DNA of 17,747 nt from an uncultured Prevotella sp. (GTDB lineage Bacteria; Bacteroidota; Bacteroidia; Bacteroidales; Bacteroidaceae). The notes beneath the pieces were generated by a model, which saw only the letters and a program-made list of their open reading frames with translations, did no database searches and was not told the DNA's origin. The position numbers and the translations under genes were made by a program. This document shows positions 1-7,100 of this stretch, piece by piece (position 1 is the first letter of the stretch; each line of letters begins with the position of its first letter). The stretch spans positions 1 to 17,747 of the forward strand of contig URJQ01000060.1 in the NCBI GenBank assembly GCA_900548195.1. The letters are read 5' to 3'.

Positions 1-1
1 A

Positions 2-253
2 GTTGTTCCTGAAGAATATTTAGGAAACGTTATGGGTGACCTTACATCAAGAAGAGGAAAACCAATGGGTAATGAATCGAGAGGTAATGCTCTTTCAATC
101 GTTGCTATGGTTCCACTTGCTGAAATGTTTGGTTATGCTACTTCATTAAGAAGTAATACTCAAGGTAGAGGTTCTTTCCAAATGGTTGCAGATCATTATG
201 AAGAAGTACCAAAATCAATCGCAGAAGAAATTATTAAAAAAAGTGGTAATTAA
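2..253 (+). CDS. fusA: Elongation factor G, C-terminal end (partial)
   Basis: This is the last 83 codons of translation elongation factor G, the GTPase that moves tRNA and mRNA through the ribosome after peptide bond formation. The gene runs off the left edge and ends with TAA at 251-253. The visible part is the end of domain IV and domain V: it begins VVPEEYLGNVMGDLTSRRGK and contains the conserved PLAEMFGYATSLRSNTQGRG stretch, followed by a HYEEVPKSIAEEIIKK tail. The PEEYxGxxMGDxTSRRG form is the Firmicutes type rather than the proteobacterial or Bacteroidota type. The DNA is AT-rich with AGA arginine codons, unlike the rest of the window. In low-GC Gram-positives tuf usually follows fusA; here two WXG100-like genes follow instead, which is one reason to suspect a join just downstream. 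Confidence 0.95.
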   Translation, partial: VVPEEYLGNVMGDLTSRRGKPMGNESRGNALSIVAMVPLAEMFGYATSLRSNTQGRGSFQMVADHYEEVPKSIAEEIIKKSGN

Positions 254-294
254 TAATAATTAAAGTAAAATTATAACAAAATAAGCCAAAACAG

Positions 295-323
295 TTGAAA
301 AATATTCAATTGTTAGATAAAAT
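295..323 (+). promoter_or_regulatory. Sigma-A type promoter before the WXG100-like genes
   Basis: TTGAAA at 295-300 and TAAAAT at 318-323 are separated by exactly 17 bases, a near-consensus Gram-positive vegetative promoter. Transcription would begin near 330. An AGGAGG ribosome site at 341-346 lies eight bases before the ATG at 355. This architecture differs from every other promoter seen here, which are of the Bacteroidota TTG / TAnnTTTG kind. In a normal fusA-tuf arrangement such a promoter would drive tuf. Confidence 0.75.
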
Positions 324-354
324 AATATTGTATAAATTTAAGGAGGAAAAAAAC

Positions 355-654
355 ATGGCAACAGTTTATCGAGTTCAGACATCGGAGCTTGATAGCGCAA
401 AAAACACAGTTTCAAGTATCGCGACACAGTATGGTGAAAAATACGCTAGTCTCTTTGCTACAATTAAAGCAATTAAGAGTGGCGTAAACGAGGGTGAAGA
501 TATTGATGAATTCATTAATAAAGTTACACCCTACGAGAAGAATTTCGCCGAGATGAAAGAAGCACTTGACAAGTTTGCAACGCATCTTGAGCAGTCAAGC
601 GCCGCATACAAAGAGACAGAAAAAGGCAACAAGCAAAGAGTTTCAAACATCTAA
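355..654 (+). CDS. WXG100-like small protein (possible type VII secretion substrate), first of pair
   Basis: This is a 99-residue, all-helical, lysine- and glutamate-rich protein without signal peptide or membrane segment. Two long helices (about residues 8-40 and 57-90) flank a central glycine-containing turn (about 42-47, SGVNEG), the general plan of WXG100/ESAT-6-like proteins. The tryptophan of the classical W-x-G turn is absent. Residues 85-89, YKETE, match the YxxxD/E secretion signal of type VII substrates and sit at the expected place after the second helix. I chose the ATG at 355 because a strong AGGAGG precedes it; the frame is open further upstream to 295 but that stretch overlaps the promoter. 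It is followed 20 bases later by a second gene of the same class, suggesting co-transcription and perhaps a heterodimer. Family assignment rests on size, helix pattern and pairing, so it is moderate. Confidence 0.65.
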   Translation: MATVYRVQTSELDSAKNTVSSIATQYGEKYASLFATIKAIKSGVNEGEDIDEFINKVTPYEKNFAEMKEALDKFATHLEQSSAAYKETEKGNKQRVSNI

Positions 655-674
655 GTCAAGAGAGGAGAAAGACT

Positions 675-1004
675 ATGGCCGGAAATATTAAATTTAGTTC
701 TGAAGAGCTGATCAGGGCTAAGGATACAATCAACAATGACAACGATGATCTTTATAAACTTCTCCAGAACGCAAAAAAAGCAATAACGGGGCTTGAAAAT
801 ACCTATGTCGGCGAAGCGAGTAAGGTTCTTATGCAAAAGATCAATGATATGGAAAACGCTTTTACGAGATACAAAGAAAAAGTGAATAAAATTACAGAAT
901 GGATCGATCTCACAGTTAAAAGCGATATCTCAACCGAAGAGACTCAGAAGGCAAACGCAGAAAAAACCCCGAATGCATCAGCATTCAACTTCGGCAACAA
1001 CTGA
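675..1004 (+). CDS. WXG100-like small protein, second of pair
   Basis: This is a 109-residue helical protein with its own ribosome site (AGAGGAG at 661-667, seven bases before ATG). A first helix (about 8-40) is followed by a TYVGEAS turn at 43-49 and a second helix (about 50-82). The Y44-V45-G46 triplet occupies the W-x-G position, with the usual following alanine, so this copy matches the WXG100 signature better than its upstream partner. The last 25 residues are a low-complexity polar tail rich in Asn, Ala, Glu and Lys. Such proteins are exported as dimers by the FtsK/SpoIIIE-type ATPase of type VII secretion in Gram-positives; no such ATPase is visible here. Bacteroidota are not known for this system, which supports a foreign origin for this end of the window. 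Confidence 0.7.
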   Translation: MAGNIKFSSEELIRAKDTINNDNDDLYKLLQNAKKAITGLENTYVGEASKVLMQKINDMENAFTRYKEKVNKITEWIDLTVKSDISTEETQKANAEKTPNASAFNFGNN

Positions 1005-1044
1005 GTATTTGCCATCCCACATAGCTTTCACTATGTGGGATGGC
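1005..1044 (+). terminator. Long hairpin after the WXG100-like pair
   Basis: GCCATCCCACATAG (1011-1024) and CTATGTGGGATGGC (1031-1044) form a perfect 14-bp stem with loop CTTTCA. Allowing a two-base bulge, flanking ATTTGC/GCAAAT extends the pairing to about 18 bp. It begins seven bases after the stop codon, the expected place for a terminator, but no T-run follows, so it could instead protect the 3' end or act with Rho. Confidence 0.6.
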
Positions 1045-1320
1045 GCAAATCGAAAAATGTGGGCATATTATGTTTTTGAGGAAATTTAAATAGCGAATAT
1101 TTTAATGCATTATTTGAATCCCCGCTCATTACGTTTCCTTTTCAAAATATAGCTTTGATTTAATAAAGCATTTAGAATCAGCTTTTCAAGGTGATTACCC
1201 GGGACGAAGTCTCGGGATTACATGAAAGAGAGAGACGGCTGTCTGGAAGACAGTACCAATCAACCATACAACTAAACAACTAAACAACTAAACAACCAAC
1301 CAGCCAACTACACCACATTA
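1045..1320. other. Gene-free spacer with small hairpins and an 8-bp tandem repeat
   Basis: No coding frame or RNA gene is recognised. It holds a hairpin at 1198-1216 (CCCGGGAC, GAA loop, GTCTCGGG, one wobble pair) and another at 1239-1253 (CTGTCT, GGA, AGACAG). From 1270 to 1293 AACTAAAC is repeated three times in tandem, running into related AACC units. It also probably contains the change from Gram-positive-like to Bacteroidota-like sequence, but I cannot place the point. Confidence 0.5.
1270..1293. repeat. Tandem 8-bp repeat (AACTAAAC x3)
   Basis: There are three exact head-to-tail copies of AACTAAAC, followed by degenerate AACC-type units to about 1312. It lies just beyond the 3' end of the iminopeptidase gene on the opposite strand. 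It may vary in copy number by slippage. Confidence 0.85.
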
Positions 1321-2202
1321 TCAATCTTTCTCTGCAAGCCATTCTTCGAGTACCTGACAATACTCATCATTCTGCTCGGCAAATGGCATGTGGCGAGCCC
1401 CTACGAAGAGATGCCATTTGGAATCAGGAATGCCGTCATAGAGGGTCTTTGCCACTAAAGGAGTGCAGAGATCGTCAGTGCCACTCATTACCAGACATGG
1501 CACTTGTATCTCGCCCAATCGGGCAGTGTAATCATAATCGCGCAGCGAACCAGTAGGATTATATTCATTAGGTCCCCAGCCGTAAAGGTAAGCCTCTGCG
1601 CCAGCACGCTTCTTTCTGCGAAGACACTCAGGACTATCTTCTGTCACCTCCCCAGCGCAATGCTGAAGCATGAAATGCGCATTAGCCTTGATATAAGCCT
1701 CGCTTGAGAAGTTTCCAGTAGCCTCTGCCTCTGCAATGGCACGCTGGTCTTCTTCCGACATAAACTTTATCATGCGATGCTGCTCGCTGCCCCACAGTTT
1801 GCTGCTCGAAAGCGTACTGCTGAGGATAGCACTCTTCACGCCCTTGGCTTGTCTCTCCATCAGATAGATGATGGTGAGCATACCGCCCCAAGACTGTCCG
1901 AGGAGATGGAAATGCTCTATATGGAGATGATCGATGAGAGCACAGAGTTCGTTGAGCCACGTCTCAGGAGTCCAGAGTTCAGGATGTCCTTCCACGAAAG
2001 ATTGACCACAACCCAACTGGTCATACATGATGACAGCTCTGCCTGTTTCTGCCACTCTGTCCAATAGTTCAAAATAATTGTGAGTACTGCCAGGTCCGCC
2101 ATGCAAGAGGATAATAGGACTCTTGCCTTCTTCGGTAGTTCCTACGATGCGATAATACGTCTGATAGCCCATGAAGGGCATAAATCCTTCCTTTACTTCC
2201 AT
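1321..2202 (-). CDS. pip: Proline iminopeptidase family alpha/beta hydrolase
   Basis: This 293-residue enzyme probably removes N-terminal proline (or another residue) from peptides in the cytoplasm. It has the alpha/beta-hydrolase plan of peptidase family S33: the oxyanion-hole motif HGGPG at 34-38, the DQLGCGQS strand at 61-68, the nucleophile elbow GQSWGG at 102-107 with Ser104 catalytic, Asp243 or Asp244 in SGTDDLCTP, and His271 in GARHMPF. A helical cap lies between about 130 and 225. No signal peptide is present. Its length matches the PepI/Pip group of about 290-300 residues. The ATG at 2202 is the first in frame and has no strong Shine-Dalgarno, as usual in Bacteroidota. It is transcribed away from the WXG100-like genes, and its promoter lies in the 2203-2410 gap. 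Related S33 members with different substrates cannot be excluded. Confidence 0.88.
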   Translation of the reverse strand: MEVKEGFMPFMGYQTYYRIVGTTEEGKSPIILLHGGPGSTHNYFELLDRVAETGRAVIMYDQLGCGQSFVEGHPELWTPETWLNELCALIDHLHIEHFHLLGQSWGGMLTIIYLMERQAKGVKSAILSSTLSSSKLWGSEQHRMIKFMSEEDQRAIAEAEATGNFSSEAYIKANAHFMLQHCAGEVTEDSPECLRRKKRAGAEAYLYGWGPNEYNPTGSLRDYDYTARLGEIQVPCLVMSGTDDLCTPLVAKTLYDGIPDSKWHLFVGARHMPFAEQNDEYCQVLEEWLAEKD

Positions 2203-2285
2203 TTTCTCATGTTTTTTTAAATTGGTATTAAATTTCGTAGCACACGGTTACATCGCAATCAGATATAACCATTTATGCCATTTTG

Positions 2286-2318
2286 CAAAATTACAAAAAA
2301 TAATGAGTTAAAGAGCAA
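2286..2318 (-). promoter_or_regulatory. Bacteroidota-type promoter of the iminopeptidase gene
   Basis: On the minus strand the -7 box TAATTTTG (complement of 2286-2293) is preceded by TTG (complement of 2316-2318) with a 22-base spacer. The -7 box matches TAnnTTTG exactly; the spacer is slightly longer than the usual 19-20. It would give a leader of about 75 bases. Confidence 0.5.
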
Positions 2319-2410
2319 TAATCCCGCTTTTTTTTGATTTTTTCTTTGGAAAAAGACATTCATCCCATTGCCTTTTTTCTATGCCTAAAAAAGATAAGTC
2401 AAAGCAGAAA

Positions 2411-2809
2411 TCAGGAGTTTCGCTCTCTCAATGCTTTGATTACCTCTTCATCAGCCGGAAGCCAGCGGACAGAGTCGAAGTCTTCCTTTGTCAGCCAGCG
2501 GGCGGCTTCATGCTCCAGTAGGGTGAGATGTCCTTCCTTTATCTTGCAAATGTAACAATGCATGATAAGATGAAACTTAGGATAATCATATTCCACGGTG
2601 GTAAGCAATTCTCCCACTGTGATTTCTGTAGCCAACTCTTCACGTATTTCTCTGCAAAGAGCATCCTCAGGAGTCTCCCCAGTTTCCATTTTTCCACCAG
2701 GAAACTCCCACCAGTCCTTCCATTCGCCGTAGCCACGCTGTGTAGCGAATACCTTATTATTATTAGTGATTATTGCAGCCACCACTTCTATCTGTCTTTT
2801 CTTTTCCAT
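2411..2809 (-). CDS. Nudix hydrolase ((deoxy)nucleoside triphosphate pyrophosphohydrolase)
   Basis: This 132-residue MutT-type enzyme hydrolyses nucleoside triphosphates or related X-linked diphosphates. The Nudix box G-x5-E-x7-REUxEE begins at Gly39 (GGKMETGE) and ends in REIREEL at 53-59; these residues bind the metal and the pyrophosphate. A WWEFPGG lead-in at 33-39 is typical of the NudG/MutT group that sanitises oxidised or modified dNTPs. The preceding reading frame, the surviving tail of a DUF3427-type helicase, stops at TAA (2809-2811), which shares one base with this ATG (TAATG). That is strong evidence of original translational coupling in an HNH-helicase-Nudix operon. With the middle gene largely deleted, this gene may now work alone. 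A role in a defence cassette is possible but inferred; plain nucleotide-pool cleaning is the alternative. Confidence 0.88.
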   Translation of the reverse strand: MEKKRQIEVVAAIITNNNKVFATQRGYGEWKDWWEFPGGKMETGETPEDALCREIREELATEITVGELLTTVEYDYPKFHLIMHCYICKIKEGHLTLLEHEAARWLTKEDFDSVRWLPADEEVIKALRERNS

Positions 2810-2968
2810 TATCCTATAGCTTTATATTGACTGGCAAAGGCATAAGTAGCCTCAGACATTGGGGTATTCAGATGCCAAACGATCTGCATCTACCTCATCC
2901 AATTTCAATTTGAAGAGGCGATTGATTATTTGTTCATAGACTCCGGTTGAGATGTTAGGATTCTGCAT
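2809..2968 (-). pseudogene. Remnant of a DUF3427-type DEAD/DEAH helicase (internal deletion)
   Basis: Starting at ATG 2968, two bases after the HNH stop codon, 38 codons read MQNPNISTGVYEQIINRLFK and on to LDEVDADRLASEYPNV before TGA at 2852-2854. This resembles the extreme N-terminus of the large DEAD/DEAH helicases that end in a DUF3427 domain (usually 900-1,000 residues). In another frame, the stretch ending at TAA 2809-2811 reads IVWHLNTPMSEATYAFASQY and then KAIG. It resembles the extreme C-terminus of the same family (in memory, an ITWRLxHPIP-like end). The two ends therefore meet out of frame near 2876-2886, as if about 2.7 kb had been lost. The start spacing and stop overlap with both neighbours are those of an intact operon. 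The family call comes from recognition of short ends, so it needs a profile search. Confidence 0.6.
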
Positions 2969-2970
2969 AC

Positions 2971-3702
2971 TTATCTTATATATATATTCTTTGCGTGATA
3001 CTGTAGGAATGATCTATTAGGTAGATGTTCTTCTGGAAGAATTATTTGCCTATTCTCTATCTTTCCGAAATGTTCTGCAAACACATTTTGCGTCAGAGTG
3101 TCCCTTAAAGAGGGAGAAATCATGATGGTATAGTCGTCAGGGCGTATGGTTATCAGACCTTTATCGAACGCTCTATCATAAAGCGCAGATAGACAAATCC
3201 CATTTTCTGGATTTAGTCGGGTGTCTTCTCTCTCTGCCCAAGGAATGATGTGGCTTGCATTAAGGAGGCGTGAATCATTTATTCCAGTGATAGCACATTG
3301 GCAATTATAGTTATTGAGTATCATCGTGCGGAATACATTCTGATTGGCCCTTTGACGTATTATCACTTCCTTTGTAGTACCTATAAGGTCTGAATCTTTG
3401 ATATCAAGTGTTTGCTCTAAGGATTTTTGCTGAATGCGTGCTTTGATTTCCGCCGCCTCTTTGAATAGTCTTTCTTTATCGTTGGCATATTCTTCCCATA
3501 CGGGCATACATACGTTTCTTCCACTTGTCATTCCATGACGACCAGTGGATAGAATATATGGATCGCAAGCAACAAAGTTAGTAAGACGAATTGCTGCAGA
3601 GTTTTCACCTCTTCCCAATAGTCTTCCTAATTCTTTTACTTCTGGAGTACAGCGATTTAATCTGCCAAATGGAAGTTGGAAGTATAGCGCCAGAGCAAGC
3701 AC
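2971..3702 (-). CDS. HNH endonuclease (predicted restriction-type nuclease), N-terminus frameshifted
   Basis: This is a 243-residue open frame from a GTG at 3702. The C-terminal half carries an HNH nuclease fold: a CQCAITG turn (Cys134, Cys136), ASHIIPW with catalytic His151, NPENGICL (Asn167) and LYDRAFD (Asp176), the pattern of the HNH_2/COG3440 predicted restriction endonucleases that cut DNA with one metal ion. The N-terminal 70 residues (LPFGRLNRCTPEVKELGRLLGR) are the conserved companion domain. The frame stays open upstream to 3732 and encodes KKNIWTHDEL, the expected family start. The natural ATG at 3734-3736 is, however, out of phase because of nine A residues; eight would restore a protein of about 254 residues. 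It is the first gene of a cassette with a deleted helicase and a Nudix gene. It may be inactive, a phase-variable gene, or a sequencing slip. Confidence 0.75.
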   Translation of the reverse strand: MLALALYFQLPFGRLNRCTPEVKELGRLLGRGENSAAIRLTNFVACDPYILSTGRHGMTSGRNVCMPVWEEYANDKERLFKEAAEIKARIQQKSLEQTLDIKDSDLIGTTKEVIIRQRANQNVFRTMILNNYNCQCAITGINDSRLLNASHIIPWAEREDTRLNPENGICLSALYDRAFDKGLITIRPDDYTIMISPSLRDTLTQNVFAEHFGKIENRQIILPEEHLPNRSFLQYHAKNIYIR

Positions 3703-3724
3703 TAATTCATCATGTGTCCAAATG

Positions 3725-3736
3725 TTTTTTTTTCAT
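3725..3736 (-). other. A9 homopolymer directly after the ATG of the HNH gene
   Basis: On the minus strand ATG (3736-3734) is followed by nine A residues (complement of 3725-3733) and then CATTTGG. As written the ATG frame stops after eight codons (MKKKHLDT). Eight A residues would join the ATG to the IWTHDEL frame of the HNH nuclease. Such a tract is prone to replication and transcription slippage. Confidence 0.75.
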
Positions 3737-3787
3737 TCCGGAGATATATTATCGCGTATGTTGTCCGCCAACGAATGTGAATAGTCT

Positions 3788-3800
3788 GACTGTCACAGTC
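3788..3800. promoter_or_regulatory. 13-bp palindrome in the HNH operon leader
   Basis: GACTGTCACAGTC is a perfect dyad around a central C. It lies about 25 bases downstream of the predicted transcription start of the HNH operon and some 50 bases before its ATG, a suitable place for an operator. No regulator gene is nearby, so its function is only a suggestion. Confidence 0.35.
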
Positions 3801-3830
3801 TTTATAGACAGTTTAGTCGGTTTTGAGGTT

Positions 3831-3838
3831 CAAAGTTA
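3831..3838 (-). promoter_or_regulatory. -7 box of the HNH-helicase-Nudix operon
   Basis: TAACTTTG on the minus strand matches TAnnTTTG exactly and lies about 95 bases before the HNH start. The upstream region is an A-rich run without a clear TTG at the right distance, so the -33 element is weak. Confidence 0.4.
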
Positions 3839-3915
3839 TAGTTTTTTTTCTTAATAAACGAATAAATAAGGATAATTATTGATTATAGATATGGTTTTGA
3901 TGGATGCTGACGATA

Positions 3916-3966
3916 TAAGTAGATGATGACAAGTATGTAATCAAAATAATTTTGATCACCTACTTA
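3916..3966. repeat. Small inverted-repeat element (TAAGTAGRTGRTCA family), copy 1
   Basis: The left arm TAAGTAGATGATGACAA starts at 3916 and the right arm ATTTTGATCACCTACTTA ends at 3966. The arms are imperfect inverted copies of each other. Inside lies a perfect 17-base odd palindrome at 3940-3956 (ATCAAAAT, A, ATTTTGAT). The right arm is nearly identical to arms beside nrdG at 17154-17171 and, inverted, at 17694-17712. No transposase is present; it is MITE-like or a folded RNA unit. Confidence 0.65.
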
Positions 3967-4004
3967 CCTACTAATATAGTCATTCTGTGCGCCCTCTTTA
4001 ATGC

Positions 4005-4048
4005 CAAAAACAAACAGCCGGCTTGAGAAGAAAACTCAAACCAGCTGT
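4005..4048 (-). terminator. Intrinsic terminator of carB
   Basis: Read on the minus strand, ACAGCTGGTTTGAG and CTCAAGCCGGCTGT (complements of 4035-4048 and 4014-4027) form a 14-bp stem, including two G-U pairs, around a 7-base loop. TTTGTTTTTGG follows, giving the usual U-tract. It lies about 75 bases after the carB stop codon. Confidence 0.85.
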
Positions 4049-4074
4049 CGTATAAATGCTTTTCTGTCAGAGAG

Positions 4075-4118
4075 AAAAGAGTGCTTTTACTGCGTGATAA
4101 CTATGCTTTCGCATGGTG
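4075..4118. repeat. Two 22-bp degenerate repeat units next to the carB stop
   Basis: Two adjoining 22-base units (4075-4096 and 4097-4118) share the core (A)CTATGCTTTCGCA or GTGCTTTTACTGC. They end six bases before the carB stop codon. The second unit is close to units in the array at 14223-14332 (for example CTATGCTTTCGCAT at 14316-14329), and a probable unit lies at 17721-17742. This is therefore a dispersed intergenic family with a 22-bp period. Confidence 0.55.
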
Positions 4119-4123
4119 ATGAC

Positions 4124-7100
4124 TTACTCATAATCCTGCCAAGCCTTAATCTGAAGGTCTTCGATGCCAATACGGCAGAATGCTTCGATGAAGGCAGAAG
4201 CGAGGCGAGCGTTGGTCATAAGTGGAATGTTGTGGTCGATTGCTCCACGACGAATCTTATATCCGTTGGTCAATTCACGAGAAGAGTGGTTCTTTGGAAT
4301 GTTTACGATGAGGTCAAACTCATGGCTCGCTATCATATCCATTACGTTAGGGACATTAGAACCGTCCTCGTCAGGCCATCCTACAGCGATAGCCTTGGCG
4401 CCGTTGGCATTGAGATAATCGGCTGTGCCCTGGGTGGCATATACCTTATATCCAGCCTTAGTCAGAGCCTGAGCGGCATCAAGCATAGATGCTTTCTCCT
4501 TTGCACTACCAGAAGAAATCATTACGCCCTTGTCCTTAGAAGGAATCTTGTAGCCTGTAGCAATGAGAGAATTGAGCAATGCCTCGTCGAAAGAGTCACC
4601 GATACATCCTACTTCACCAGTAGAACTCATGTCAACACCGAGTACTGGGTCAGCATTCTGGAGACGATTGAATGAGAACTGGCTTGCCTTAACGCCCATA
4701 CGGTCGATGTCAAATACAGACTTCTCTGCTTTCTGATAAGGAGCGTCGAGCATAATGCGGGTAGCTGTCTCGATGAAGTTGCGCTTGAGCACCTTGCTGA
4801 CGAATGGGAATGAGCGAGAAGCACGGAGGTTACACTCGATAACCTTTACGTCGCGACCCTTTGCAAGATACTGGATATTGAAAGGACCAGAGATATTGAG
4901 CTCCTTGGCAATGGCGCGAGAAATCTTCTTTATCTGACGCATTGTAGCGAAAGAAATCTGCTGTGCTGGGAATGTCATTGTAGCATCACCAGAGTGAACA
5001 CCTGCATACTCTACGTGCTCAGAGATACCGTATTCTACGATTTCACCACATTGTGCTACACCGTCGAACTCTATCTCATTGGTTTCAGTCATAAACTGAG
5101 AAATAACAACTGGATATTCCTTAGAAACTTCAGATGCTGCTGCAAGGAAACGCTTAAGCTCTTCGTCGTTATGACATACGTTCATGGCTGCGCCAGACAG
5201 TACGTAAGAAGGACGAACAAGCACTGGATAACCTACCTCATCAATGAATTTGCTTACATCATCCATAGATGTGAGAGCGCTCCACTTAGGCTGGTCGATG
5301 CCGAGCTGGTCAAGCATAGAAGAGAACTTACCACGATTCTCAGCACGGTCGATGCTTACAGGAGATGTTCCGAGGATAGGCACTGCCTGACGATGAAGCT
5401 TCATAGCGAGGTTGTTAGGAATCTGACCGCCAACGGAAACGATGACACCACGAGGAGATTCGAGGTCTATTACGTCGAGAACACGCTCGAATGACAGCTC
5501 ATCAAAATAAAGTCTGTCGCACATATCATAGTCGGTGGAGACTGTCTCAGGGTTATAGTTGATCATGATGGACTTATAACCCAACTTACGAGCAGTATTG
5601 ATAGCATTAACAGAGCACCAGTCGAACTCTACAGAAGAGCCAATGCGGTAAGCACCAGAGCCAAGTACGATGACAGACTTCTCATTCTTGTAGAAGTTGA
5701 TGTCGCTTCCTTCTACAGCATATGTCATATAGAGATAGTTTGTCAGTTCAGGATGCTCGCTTGCCACGGTAGGTATTCTCTTGACAGCAGGGACAATACC
5801 GAGCTGCTTACGGTAATTACGTACTGCAAGGTTTTCCTTTTCCATGTTGCCACCCTTAGGCTTTATTACGAAACGAGCAATCTGGAAGTCAGAGAATCCG
5901 AGAACCTTAGCCTGACGCATAACCTCTGGAGTGATTTCTTCGAGAGAATTGTAGCCTTCGAGCTTCTTCTTGAAGTCCACGATGTTCTTCATTCGCTCGA
6001 TAAACCAAGGGTCAATCTTAGTGAGCTCATAGATGCGCTCGATGGTGTAACCCTCTTCCAAAGCCTGTGCGATAGCGAAAATGCGAAGGTCGGTAGGGTT
6101 TGCGAGTTCTTCATCTATGTTGTCAAATTTAGTATGGTCGTTGCCTACGAAGCCATGCATACCCTGTCCAATCATACGGAGACCCTTCTGAAGCATTTCT
6201 TCGAAAGAGCGACCGATGGACATAATCTCACCTACAGACTTCATTGATGAGCCAAGTTTGTGGCTTACACCTGCAAACTTCGTGAGATCCCAACGAGGAA
6301 TCTTGCAAATCATATAGTCGAGAGAAGGAGCAACATAAGCAGAGTTGGTAGTACCCATTTCTCCTATCTGGTCAAGAGTGTAGCCGAGAGCAATCTTAGC
6401 TGCAACGAAAGCGAGAGGATAGCCAGTAGCCTTTGATGCAAGAGCAGAAGAACGAGAGAGACGAGCATTGATCTCGATGATACGATAGTCGTTTGTCTCA
6501 GCGTTGAAAGCATACTGAATGTTACACTCACCTACAATCTTAAGGTGGCGTACACACTTTACAGCAATCTCCTGAAGCATCTTGACCTGGTCATCGGTAA
6601 GAGAGCAGGTAGGAGCTACAACGATAGACTCACCGGTATGGATGCCGAGTGGGTCGAAATTTTCCATTGAAGCCACTGTGAAGCAATGGTCGTTAGCGTC
6701 ACGAATTACCTCAAATTCTATCTCTTTCCATCCTTTCAGTGACTCTTCTACGAGAACCTGTGGTGCGAAAGTGAATGCAGACTCAGCAATCTCTCTGAAT
6801 TCCTTTTCGTCCTTACATACGCCAGATCCAAGACCACCGAGGGCATAAGCGGAGCGAATCATGATAGGGAAGCCAATCTTGCGAGCTGCTGCGATGGCGT
6901 CCTCCATGTTCTCACATGCTTGAGAAACAGGAACCTTGAGGTCAACCTTATTGAGTTCATGAACGAAGAGGTCGCGATCCTCGGTGTTCATGATAGCTTC
7001 AACACTTGTACCCAGTACTTCAACGCCGTACTTTTCGAAGACACCATTCTTGTATAGAGCGGTACCGCAGTTGAGTGCAGTCTGTCCACCCCATGCAAGG

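Noticed and set aside
1777..2102. Open frames on both strands within the iminopeptidase gene
   Set aside because: They overlap the catalytic Ser motif region of a clear alpha/beta hydrolase and show no motif of their own.
2330..2395. AT-only hairpins between the Nudix and iminopeptidase genes (for example CTTTTTT with AAAAAAG at 2372-2393)
   Set aside because: The stems are pure A/T and expected by chance in such AT-rich spacers, so I do not call a terminator.
4001..4675. A 224-codon plus-strand frame, with similar frames at 4994-5494 and 5753-6247
   Set aside because: All are antisense to carB or its terminator, and their translations are composition-like without motifs or ribosome sites.
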